DNA from: Borovskyia barvae
Taxonomy: Eukaryota > Euglenozoa > Kinetoplastea > Trypanosomatida > Trypanosomatidae
Reading direction: 5' to 3'
NCBI GenBank assembly: GCA_030849085.1
Contig: JASAOM010001125.1
Coordinates: forward strand, 1-64,000
Length of the DNA: 64,000 nucleotides
Below are positions 1 through 9,100 of this stretch, one piece after another. Below the pieces are notes generated by a model. That model was not told the DNA's origin, searched no databases, and saw only the letters and a list, made by a program, of their open reading frames with translations. The position numbers and the translations under genes are program-made. Positions within the stretch are counted from its first letter, which is position 1; every line of letters begins with the position of its first letter.

Positions 1-1
1 G

Positions 2-379
2 CTGTACAAAGCGGAGGCGACGGACGCCGAGCAGAGCCTGGTCCTTGTCTGTGTGCGCGAAAACCAGTACGGCGATGTAGAGGATGAGGTACTCTGTGCC
101 GTTTGCGCGGGACTTTGCGGCTGCCTACTCGCGCTGTGCTGCTGCGGTTCTCACGGCCGTGGGAAAGAGGAAGAGCGGTACGAGCAGAAGCCGCAGCCGC
201 AGCAGATGCAGCCGCAACCGTACTACAACTACAACGCCCCGCCAGCTCCTCAGCCCTATTACAACGACCCTCAGCCGGCTGGATACGGGGTCCCACCGCA
301 GCAGTACCAAGGCGGCTATGCTCCGGCGCAGCCCGCCTACTACAACTACAGTGGGAGGCCCGAGTACGCGCAACGATGA
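2..379 (+). CDS. Cysteine-rich, Gln/Pro/Tyr-tailed protein, copy 1 (5' end outside window)
   Basis: This is the C-terminal 125 codons of a gene that begins before the window; the reading frame is open from base 2 and ends at TGA 377-379. It is the tandem paralogue of the gene at 2170-3096: bases 1-190 match 2570-2760 closely, including the block LCAVCAGLCGC followed by a run of cysteines and a charged KEEERYE stretch. The tail differs: it is rich in Gln, Pro and Tyr (PYYNY, PYYND, YNYSG) but lacks the WGDQPQGFPDQQ repeats of copy 2. The cysteine-rich hydrophobic block could be a palmitoylated membrane anchor; this is inference. I do not recognise a named family. The TGA sits where copy 2 has GGA in a WGDQP repeat, and the frame continues as Asp-Gln-Pro, so the short tail probably arose by a stop codon. 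Confidence 0.85.
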   Translation: MYKAEATDAEQSLVLVCVRENQYGDVEDEVLCAVCAGLCGCLLALCCCGSHGRGKEEERYEQKPQPQQMQPQPYYNYNAPPAPQPYYNDPQPAGYGVPPQQYQGGYAPAQPAYYNYSGRPEYAQR

Positions 380-450
380 GATCAGCCTCCGTAGTATGGC
401 AATCAGAAGGGCATCTCAACAGGATGCATTTGTGAAAGAATTGCACCCGA
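380..450 (+). other. Relic of repeat tail in the 3' UTR of copy 1
   Basis: Directly after the copy 1 stop, GATCAGCCTC matches the DQP repeat codons of copy 2, in the same frame. Further on, CAACAGGATGCATTT resembles the last copy 2 repeat (ACCAGCAGGGATTTA), and CACCCGACAAGTC resembles CACCCAAGTC just after the copy 2 stop. The stretch therefore looks like former coding tail now left untranslated. Alignment was by eye. Confidence 0.5.
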
Positions 451-487
451 CAAGTCAAGCGACGAAGGTAATGGCGGAGCGCCCCTG

Positions 488-514
488 TAACGGTGAGGGC
501 TGCAACCGCCTCGT
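488..514 (+). repeat. 3' UTR block shared with 3143-3169
   Basis: Starting TAACGGTGAGG, this block matches 3143-3169 at about 24 of 27 bases, and both lie a short way after the stop of a tandem paralogue. It shows that the duplication unit included 3' UTR and that this part has been kept. A conserved 3' UTR element is possible; in trypanosomatids such elements often govern mRNA stability. Confidence 0.65.
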
Positions 515-2040
515 GGGCGAGTGGGGGGTGGATGGAAGAGGGAGACTGTAAGGGCGTCTGGCGTACCTCCGCTAGCTCGACTGGAAGTCGTGCTTCCTCC
601 CTTCTCGCATCTTCCTCCCCTCCCCCGTCTCCTCTCCCAATTCTCATCGCCTGGTTTGGGGTAGGCGCGGGTGGCGGCTACCCTCCCCCCTTTCTCTGTC
701 AACCCTACACCGGCTGTTCCATGTACATACTCGCACACCCACCGTAAAGTAATCCGCTCGTACCTCCACTTTCGTTTGTTTCTTATCCCGCTCCTCATCT
801 CGCTTTCACACCGACTGTTTGGCGAATGTTTCCTTTAAAAACTCAGGTTGAGTGACGGGAAAGAAGGGGAGAGAGGAGCGCATCCGGGGAGAGAGTGTGT
901 GTGAAGGGGAGGAGGACCTGAGCCGCGCTGCGGTTGTCATCCTGTTTTCTCCATTTCCTTTTCCTCCCTGCTCCCTCTTCGGCTCAGCCGTCTTCTTTCC
1001 ATCGCTTCACCTGCCGCCCCGGGGTTTCTTTTCGCTTCTTGCGCTTTCTTTTCCTCTTCGTTGCTGTTTGGCCTGCGCCTCCCTCCTTTTTTGCCCGTCT
1101 TTGTCGAAGCCGCCTCTCCTTCTTTTCGTGTACTTCCCCGTGTGCTGTTGTTCTTCTTTTCTCTCCTCTGCGAGCCGAACGCGCGCCGCACATGAAAACA
1201 GAAATGGGGGAGAGAGGAAGCGAAGAACAGGTCGAAGGATCTCCCTCTCCCGGAACACATCTCGCCCCCTTCCATGTCAGCATGGCACGTTCAGCGCTCC
1301 CTTCAATGGAGAGAGACGAAGAGCGAGGAGGACGCGTGTGTGTGACGGCGACTGTCCTGAGAGTTTGAAAGGACCGACATGCTGGGAGACACGACCTATC
1401 TTCCCTACTTCTTTCCCTCTTCCCCTCTACCTCTCCACAGCGAAGGCGGCGCACTGCTCTGCGGAGAGAAGTGAGGACGACAGCGAAAAACGTGGGCGTT
1501 CCGCCCCCTCTCTTCCCTTCTCTGGATACCCTCTGTGTCTGTATGTGTGGGGAGAGGGGGGGGGGAGAGGGAAGCCGTCTCCAGCGCGGCTTCTCCAAAC
1601 TGTGCCCAGCGTCGCTCATCGCCCCGCACGCCTCTGCCCTCTCCTGCTTCTTCTCCAGCTCTCTCGCTCCCCGTTCTTCAGGTGTTGCTTTTTCCCTGCA
1701 TGCTCACCCCTCTCGCCTCCTGCTCCCTTTCCTACCTCTTGTCTTTGACGGCTCCCACCGGCTCCTCACTTCTTCGCTCTGCTCCATCGTGCTGGTTTCA
1801 TTGGCTGACTCTACAACGTATTCTCACATGCCATTTCTATGTTGCCCCCCCTCTCTCGTTGTATTCCACCAACACCATCGCTGCGCCAGCTTCCACCACC
1901 GTAGCCCACTCTTGCTCCGTTCCTGCACACCTCCTTTCTTCGTCACCCCTTTCTTTTTTGTTCATCCTCAGATCTTTTAAATATAATATAAGGGGTGTTG
2001 TGCTGCTTTCTTTGCACCGGCCGTGTTGCACGCATCGCTA

Positions 2041-2079
2041 CAGAGGGCTCGCTGTCTTCTCCCCGCTCTTCCGCCCCTC

Positions 2080-2112
<33 letters not shown>
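2041..2112 (+). promoter_or_regulatory. Candidate trans-splice region: pyrimidine tract, (TA)n, (AG)n
   Basis: A pyrimidine tract (about 2051-2079) is followed by a TA run (2080-2094) and then a GA array (2095-2112). The first AG after the tract is at the TA/GA junction, 2094-2095, giving a 5' UTR of about 74 bases with no upstream ATG before 2170. The assignment follows the trypanosomatid rule that the first AG after the tract is normally used. Confidence 0.5.
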
Positions 2113-2169
2113 ACGAAAGAGAGACGCTCCCATCGCTTTACTCCTTTCCCTCTTCACGATCTTCTCACA

Positions 2170-3096
2170 ATGTCTCAGCAGCGTGGAGAGATGGTGGCGA
2201 TGCTGGGCAATGTGCCGTCCGACATCGCGTGCGAGCCGCTCGTCTCCGTCTTGTGCGTTGAGGCGAACCGCCATGCGCAAACGGAGCTGCAGAAGCTTCT
2301 CACCGAGGCTGGGCAGGCGCCGGCGACGACCCCGGTGGCCCCCTTGGACATGCTGCGGAAGCTTCCAGGGAAGCAACTCCGCATGTCGCCGCACACGACC
2401 GTCCAAAGCCTCCGGAGCTTTTTGCGAGAGCAGGATGCGTCAGCGTCGTTCGGTGACGCCCACTTCTTTGCGCTGCGCAGCCCGTCTGCGCGGTACGACG
2501 ATGCGGAGCCGTTCCTTCCGCTGAGCAACTCGACGACCCTCCACGACGTGCTCGCCTTGGGAGATGTGCTGCTGTACAAAGCGGAGGCGACGGACGTCGA
2601 GCAGAGCCTGGTCCTTGTCTGTGTGCGCGAAAACCAGTACGGCGGTGTGGGGGATGAGGTACTCTGCGGCGTTTGCGCGGGACTTTGCGGCTGCCTACTC
2701 GCGATGTGCTGCTGCTGCTGCTGCCACAAGCACGAAAAGGAGGAAGAGCGGTACGAACCACAGCAACAGCCACAAGGGCAGCCGCAGCAGTACGACGGTG
2801 GCTATGCTCCGGCACAGCCCGAGTACTACAACAACGGTGACAAGCCCGAGTACACACAGCCGGGGTGTCAACCGCCGTACTACCCCGGCCAGCAGCAAAA
2901 CCAGTGGGAAGGTCAGCCTCAGGGCTTCCCTGACCAGCAGAACCAGTGGAGAGATCAGCCTCAGGGCTTTCCTGACCAGCAGAACCAGTGGGGAGATCAG
3001 CCTCAGGGCTTCCCTGACCAGCAGCAGAACCAGTGGGGAGATCAGCCTCAGGGCTTCCCTGACCAGCAGCAGAACCAGCAGGGATTTAACTTTTAG
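2170..3096 (+). CDS. Cysteine-rich protein with possible ubiquitin-like N-terminal fold and QPQGFPDQQ repeats, copy 2
   Basis: 308 residues; the ATG at 2170 is the first after the candidate splice site. Residues 60-140 have a pattern like a ubiquitin-like beta-grasp fold: a strand ending GKQLRM, the helix TTVQSLRSFLRE, then a TLHDVLALGDVLLYKA stretch resembling the final turn and strand of ubiquitin. This is weak fold inference. Residues 165-185 are a cysteine cluster (LCGVCAGLCGC, then six consecutive Cys) that could be an acylated membrane anchor. A charged linker follows, then about four 14-15-residue repeats of the form QNQWGDQPQGFPDQ from about 240 to 303. There is no signal peptide. It is paralogous to the truncated gene at the window start. 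No named family is recognised. Confidence 0.85.
   Translation: MSQQRGEMVAMLGNVPSDIACEPLVSVLCVEANRHAQTELQKLLTEAGQAPATTPVAPLDMLRKLPGKQLRMSPHTTVQSLRSFLREQDASASFGDAHFFALRSPSARYDDAEPFLPLSNSTTLHDVLALGDVLLYKAEATDVEQSLVLVCVRENQYGGVGDEVLCGVCAGLCGCLLAMCCCCCCHKHEKEEERYEPQQQPQGQPQQYDGGYAPAQPEYYNNGDKPEYTQPGCQPPYYPGQQQNQWEGQPQGFPDQQNQWRDQPQGFPDQQNQWGDQPQGFPDQQQNQWGDQPQGFPDQQQNQQGFNF
2890..3084 (+). repeat. Coding tandem repeat, 42-45 bp units
   Basis: About four near-identical units encode NQW(G/R/E)(D/G)QPQGFPDQQ; they vary by an extra CAG codon and at the W-x position. The near-identity suggests recent expansion or ongoing homogenisation. Copy number is likely to vary between strains. Confidence 0.85.
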
Positions 3097-3232
3097 GTCG
3101 CACCCAAGTCAGGTCACGAAGGAAGTGGCTTCGGCGCCTCTCTAACGGTGAGGGGTGCGGCCGCCTCGTTGTAAAGGGGGGTTGAGGGGTGATCGCGAAG
3201 ATGTTCATTTTTCGAGGGGGCACCTGGGACGA

Positions 3233-3271
3233 GCGATACCGGGAGGTCAACGGTGCCGTCGACGGTATCGC
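3233..3271 (+). other. Predicted strong RNA hairpin in the copy 2 3' UTR
   Basis: GCGATACC (3233-3240) pairs with GGTATCGC (3264-3271). Inside, after a five-base bulge, GTCAACGG pairs with CCGTCGAC apart from one A-C mismatch. Together this gives two stacked stems of about 8 bp each, 137 bases after the stop codon. A 3' UTR regulatory structure is plausible; no family is recognised. Confidence 0.5.
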
Positions 3272-4148
3272 ACCGCCCTCTCTCCCCATTTTTTCCTCTC
3301 TCCTCCACCGTTCCTCTTCCCTTCATGGTGGATGACCTCGAAGAGGACTCGTGTGCGGCTCCACCATGCCTCGCCTTTTATTCTTTCTTTCTCCTCCTTT
3401 CTCCTTCTGGCGTTGCCTTATTTGAGCCGTCGGTGAGAAAAGAGGGGAACCCCACAACACCAACAAATACTTCTTCGATAATGAAAAGCGAAAACTACAC
3501 ATGTTATCTTTTTTTACATGCCTGAGGATTCTAACCCTGTTGACCCCCCTCCTTCCCCCCCTCCCTCCTCGCCCTTTTTCCTCCCCTTCTGCAACTCTTC
3601 GTCGGGAGATGGCTGACGGCGAGAGAGTCGCCATTTTTCTTTTTCTCTGCAAGTGTGCGAAGATTTTGTTACGAAGCATTATTTGCAATTTTGTTTCGGG
3701 GGATGGGGGGGGGGGTGAAACGCTCATCAACGTCACCCCCTCCTCCCTTTCCCTCTTTTTTCTTCTTCTCTTCTCGAGGGAGTCCTCATGTGATCCCGGG
3801 TTGTGATTTCTCTACTTTCGTCTTCCCCCTCCTCCTCCTCCTCCTCCCTCGAGCTCTCCTCGCTCCCTTCAAAAAAGAAAAAAAATATGACAGGGAGAGG
3901 GGAGAGAAGTGCGCCCCCTTTTCTTCGTCCGATCCGGATCCCTTGGCCACCCCCACACCCACACGAAAAAAAGGAAAACACCGAAAAAACGATGTGGTGC
4001 TGGTGGTGGGGAAAGATGGACGCCCGGCGTCTTCCCATGGGCGGAAGCGTACACGTCGTGCAGCCTCCCGCCTCTTTTTTCTCTTCTCCTCTCTTGGCCC
4101 CCGCTCCCTTTCCATCTTTCCCTCGCTGCAGGGCGTGATGCCCTCCAC

Positions 4149-4200
4149 GTCGAACGACACAATTCATCTTCGCCTCCTCGTTCTTCGAGTGTCGTTCGGC
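4149..4200. other. Perfect 10 bp inverted repeat with 28-base loop
   Basis: CGAACGACAC (4151-4160) is the exact reverse complement of 4189-4198. The stem can extend outward by one G-T wobble and one G-C pair. It lies in a gene-free stretch about 1 kb after the nearest stop codon. It could be a structured RNA or chance; the function is unknown. Confidence 0.45.
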
Positions 4201-4232
4201 ATCTCTCCTCTGCGCAGGACCGGGGCGCTCTA

Positions 4233-4264
<32 letters not shown>

Positions 4265-6146
4265 TCCGTCCTTCTTCTCCCTCTTTTTTGTTTCCTGCGC
4301 GGGACAGAGTAGGCCGTCATGAATGGCGTTGCGTCTCTCTCTCTACATCCTTGTACTTCTACTGGCCCTTCTCCTCCTCCCCCCTTTTCAGTTCCAGCGC
4401 GACGCTTTCTTTTCTCTTCAGTGCTGGACGATAACCCCCTCTTTTTCTTTTGCATTGGACGACTTCTCGACATGATAATTGTATCGTCCTTTTTCCTTTC
4501 TCTTTCTCGCTCTCCCTCCCCCCCTCGCACTCTCTCTGTTCTCGCTCCTCACGCCATGTTTGCCGCTTTCCCTTATAAATCCATGACTTCCCCTCTCTGA
4601 AGTTATATTAACAGGCGCTGATACAGGCGGGTGCATGTTGAGAGGGGATGGGGGAGAGAAAAGAGAGGGAAAGAGACAAAGCATATCCTCACAAAAGAGA
4701 AAAGAGGAACAACGGCGAGAGAGGGAAGAAGGAGATGACAGATGTGTCCGGTCGTTGAAGGAAACGAGAAAGAGAGGGAGAGAGACAGAGACGGGAAGGG
4801 AGGAAACAAGTTGAAGGGAAAGAACATCACGATCTGGGATGGAACAGAAACTGAGGACTGCCGGTGCCGTTGGTGTACGTTCGCCCCTGACGGGGACTCG
4901 TTTGAGGCATGTGGAGGCTGGAAAACAAAAGGGAGACGCGTCCAAGATGGGTGAGTCGCATCAGCAGATGTTATCTAAAGAAAGGGGACGGGGAGGAGGG
5001 AGGGAGGGAGGGAGATGATTTGGTGCGAAACCACGGCACCACAATGTCGTCACACGTGCGGAGCGGCGACGAACCAGCCACAGGGGCGTCTGTCCCTCAC
5101 GCACCGAGTCAAGCAGCCTGACACGCCTTTCTGCTGTCTTTCCCTCTCTCCTTATCCTGCGTTGTACCGGACCCTTTCCCTCCGCTGGCAATTTGTGAGG
5201 TGCTGCTTCAGGTACTGCGCCGCTCTTGCCTTTTGGGGGGATCGGCTTGCTCTCCCTCCTCTCTCCAGGGGGTCGAGCAGGTACATCGCAAATGAAGAGA
5301 AAGAGGGAAAGGGTGAGCAGGCAGTGGTGGTGGTGGTGGTGAGGTTGCTGCATGGCCGGCCTGCATCTGTCCTCGCTCCTCCTCTCTATCTCCCCCCCCG
5401 CTCTCCCTCTCCCCCTATTTTCGCACGTGCGCCGGTCTCTGAAGATGCGGTGCACGTCCCGAGTTGGCCGCCGGTACCGCATCTCACCTTCCAGAGGGTT
5501 GGCTTATTATTCCCTCGCGTCTCTCTCCCTAACCTTCTTCTGTATGACTCGTCTTGTGTTTTCTTTCATGCAGGCTCCCTCTGAGGACGCATTGAACGTT
5601 TTCTCGGGGTGAGGAGCGGGGACCAGCAGGACAAAAGAAGGGCAGCTGAGGGGTGCGTGGGGAAGGCAGGGTGCCGTCAGGGCCGCCATCTGTCGTTCCA
5701 TTCCTTCCTCCTTTTCTTCTAGAGCGGGTGTTTTGGTGCCAAACCAGTACGAGGAAGGTTTCGAGGGGTTCCCCTTGTCTCCGTTTTCTCGTTCTCTCTC
5801 TCTCTCTCAAGGTATCTGCCCTCGCTTCCGACAGGCGCATACACATACACAGATATCCTTCCTCTCCTCCTCCCTTCCCTCTGCCCCTGCCCCTGCCCCC
5901 TTCCTTCCCCCTCCCTCCATCATCATAACCACCAAGATAGGAAGAAGCATATGTGTGCATGGGTGGACGGGAGGCAGGGGGATAAAGAGAACCGCTTCGC
6001 CTTCCTCTTTGCTTTTCATTGAAATAGCACAGAGGGGAGGGGAAAAGGGGGTTGTCGCCGGAGACTCCGGTACATAGGAATATACACACAAATATATGTA
6101 GTGCTGCCGTCTTATTTTTTTGGTCGTACTTCTTCCGTTCTGTTTC

Positions 6147-9100
6147 ATGTCGTGGCCACGCGATCCTTTCGTGTCCGATGGCGGCTACACGACACCGTTG
6201 CCGCAGCAGCCATCCGAGTCGGCCCTCTGGCGAGCTGTCACGAGCCTCTATCCATATGCATCTATTGCGGCCTTGATGAAGGCTACCGGTGACGCTGCAG
6301 GTGTCCCTCCTCGCAGTGACGACTTTTCTACACCGCTGTCTCCCATCGGTCCTGGTGAAATGCCAGTTTCGCTGGTGGCGGCCTCCGCATCTTTTGCTGC
6401 TGCGAGTTTGACTGAGGCGAAGAGTGCAACGATGGGGGCGAATAGGCCAGGGAGCCACACGGCATCTCCATCCGAAAACTCGATTGCCCCCACGCACTCC
6501 ACATCAAGAATGGGGGTGTTGGAACGCCGAAGTGCCTTCATTGCGGCTGCTGCCGCGTCCTCCTGGAGAAGCTCCACTTCTTCTTCATTCACGGCCTCTA
6601 ATGTGTCACCGTCCTCGACTGCCCCGACGGTGGGTGGTACGCAGCCACCGGGCTCGTCCCCGTCCCAACTCTCGACACCGGCAACGACGGCGCTGCTTCC
6701 TCGCGCTTATTCCCACAGCGGTTGGGCCGAGGGCGCCGGCTTATCCTTTGCGGGCACCACTGGCTACATCCGTTCGGCGTGCTGCTTTGTGCTGGAGCCC
6801 CTTCAACTCTTGCTGAATAAATTAGCCCAAGAAGGCACTCGCATAGGCGCCGGCGTGGTTGACGTGGCAGTCCAGCATCCACTGCCTTGTCTCCGTCTCG
6901 AGCTAGTTCGTCTTCTCTTGACATTCAAAGATTGGAACTGGCACATGTGTGCTCCGATTGCTGTGGCAGCAGGCGTGGGCGACTTGGACGTCCTTTCGCT
7001 TCTCCTGTCTGTCGAGGAGCTTGAGCCCAACTTGGGCTTTCCCCTGACCGTCGCCGTGCGACACCGCCAACACGAACATGTCCTTCCGTGTCTCCTCTCG
7101 CATCGTCGGATACGCCCCAACTACGGGGGTCCGTTTCATGTGGCGGTGGTCACCGGTAACGTGGACGCCATGTACATGCTCGGCTCCGCTGCCGGCGTTA
7201 ATGTGAATCGATATGCAAACAACGAAGGCACGTCGACGCTCGTATACGCTCTGCGTCGCTATATTGATTGCAGCGCGCAGACGGCAGTACAGAGCGTGGT
7301 ACCTGCTTTGAGCCACTTGGCCTCTCCCTCGGTGCCGCGGTCCTCTGCACCGCGGTACCAGGTGTCTCAGAAAGAGTCGTGTGGACGCGACTCTGTCGTG
7401 CAACCTCTCTCACCTGGCCTGGAGGAGACAAAGGCGTCCGCCGTCCCTTCAGCACTTGCGAGCCACCGCACGCACGCCGCTGACCTGCCGTGCAAGCCCG
7501 ATGTTCACAGCGGCCTTTGTGTTGTTGCCACGGATGCCGGTGAAGGAGCGGGTGGTGGTGTCGCCATGAGCAACGAGGAAGCTCTTACGGTGACTGCCGC
7601 AACAACTTCAGAAACGTGCCCACCTTGCGAGCCGCGTAGTACCCCTCTCTTTTGCTCCGCAGTAACGGCTGAGGACGTTAGGAGCAGCAGCAGTGGTAGT
7701 GAGCCACTACCGGAGCTGACGGAAGCCTACCCACAGGAGCTTCCGAACGTGCGCAGTATAGCGTGGGTGCAGGGCACGCGCTCCTCCTCCTCCTCCTCCT
7801 CCCCCTCTACATGGCATTCTGCACAGCACTGGCGCACCGTGTTGCTGTACATCCTCAACCACCCTTCCATCGAGGTGAACAGTGGTTTTTATCACACACC
7901 CCTTCAGATCGCCGTCGCCGCGGGGAACACCGAGGCAGTGGAATGGCTCCTACAGCACCCTTATCTGCGGCCAAACCACGTGCCCAAGTCTGCCTCCGTG
8001 CTGTGTGGCGCCTACTACCTCCTTCAACGCCATACCCTCTCCAAGGCCGCCCTGCAGTGTGCGGTGGCCGTTCCTGTGGATATGGCGCTGCAGCTGCGTC
8101 ACTTGGAGCTGTTTCGGCTGCTCGTGAAGGATCAACGCGTCGAGTTGCCATCCGCACTCACGATGGGCCTGGAGCGACATGCGGGGGATATCAATGCTGT
8201 CCCATACCTGACGATACTCGCCCAATATCGGGCGGAGTGGGAGGGGTGGGGGTGGCGGTGGCGGCGCCGGTGTATTGGCATTGCAGCGGTATCGAACTGT
8301 GTGATAGCGCTGTGCTGCTGGCTGGTGTGGGGCCTGTGGTGGGACACGCTCGCCGCGTGTGCGGTGGTGTTCCTCGCCGCTTACGGCGTCCAGCTGGTGC
8401 TTGGGCTGGTTTTCTTTGCATGGGAGGCGTGCCTGCTGCCACCGCGGCCGTCATGGTCCGAGGCGACGGCTACAGAGGCCCTTGAAGGGCACGCGCCCGT
8501 GCTCACCGCGCTAGTACGCTACGTCTTACCCTCCTGGTCTGGAGCCTGGCACTACGCCGCCGTGGCGCTGCTGCTGCTTTGTCCGGGTATGGTTCCCCTG
8601 CCGGATATTCTAAGTGGGTGGTGCATGTATTCCGTGAAGCGAAGTCGCCGACTTCTCCGCATCGCCGATGGAGTCGCAGGAGCGGGAGGAAGGGGCTCGC
8701 CTCTCACAGAGTCCAGATTACCAGGTTCTGCTCATGGTGAAAGCATACGGCCAGATGCCGATGGGGAGGGAAGGGGTGCCGCTGCTGCGGCTGCGCTGCG
8801 CCTCTCTCCGCAACGCGCGGATCATCTTCAGCGACGTGATGTGCGCTCCCCCTCCGTGAATGGACGGACGGGTGGTCACGTCATCGCTTCAGCCACTACC
8901 GCCGGTCACGATAGTTTCGCGGATGCAGCGTATGGTAGCAGTTCTGCCAACGAGAGCTTCTCACGACCCCGACCCTCGGCTGCCCGAATGCGCAGACAGG
9001 TGCTGGCTGCCGATGCACACCGTCGAAGACGGAGGCTGGCAGGAGGCGCATTCCCTTCGGCGGTGGTGTCTTCTTGTGGCGCAGGGGCTGCCACCACTTC

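Larger units (their letters stand above)
380..2169. other. Intergenic region between the tandem paralogues
   Basis: This holds the 3' UTR of copy 1 and the 5' region of copy 2. Apart from the tail relic and a 27-base block shared with the copy 2 3' UTR, it is mostly pyrimidine-rich, low-complexity DNA (for example 940-1180 and 1620-1960). The open frames here are Ser/Pro/Leu/Phe-rich translations of pyrimidine tracts and are not convincing genes. Confidence 0.7.
3097..6146. other. 3 kb intergenic region
   Basis: No convincing gene is present. Contents: a 3' UTR block shared with copy 1 (3143-3169), two strong inverted repeats (3233-3271 and 4149-4200), a (TA)n(GT)n tract at 4233-4264, purine-rich + strand DNA around 4616-5010 with GGGA runs at 4990-5013, and pyrimidine tracts toward the next gene. 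Open frames on either strand are low complexity. Confidence 0.65.

Noticed and set aside
852-1748. 298-codon + strand open frame
   Set aside because: It translates pyrimidine-rich DNA into Ser/Pro/Leu/Phe/Arg-rich sequence, overlaps similar frames in other phases and has no domain.
3733-4530. 265-codon minus-strand frame
   Set aside because: Glu/Arg/Lys-rich translation of the purine complement of pyrimidine tracts; it includes a Tyr-Ile run from the TA repeat.
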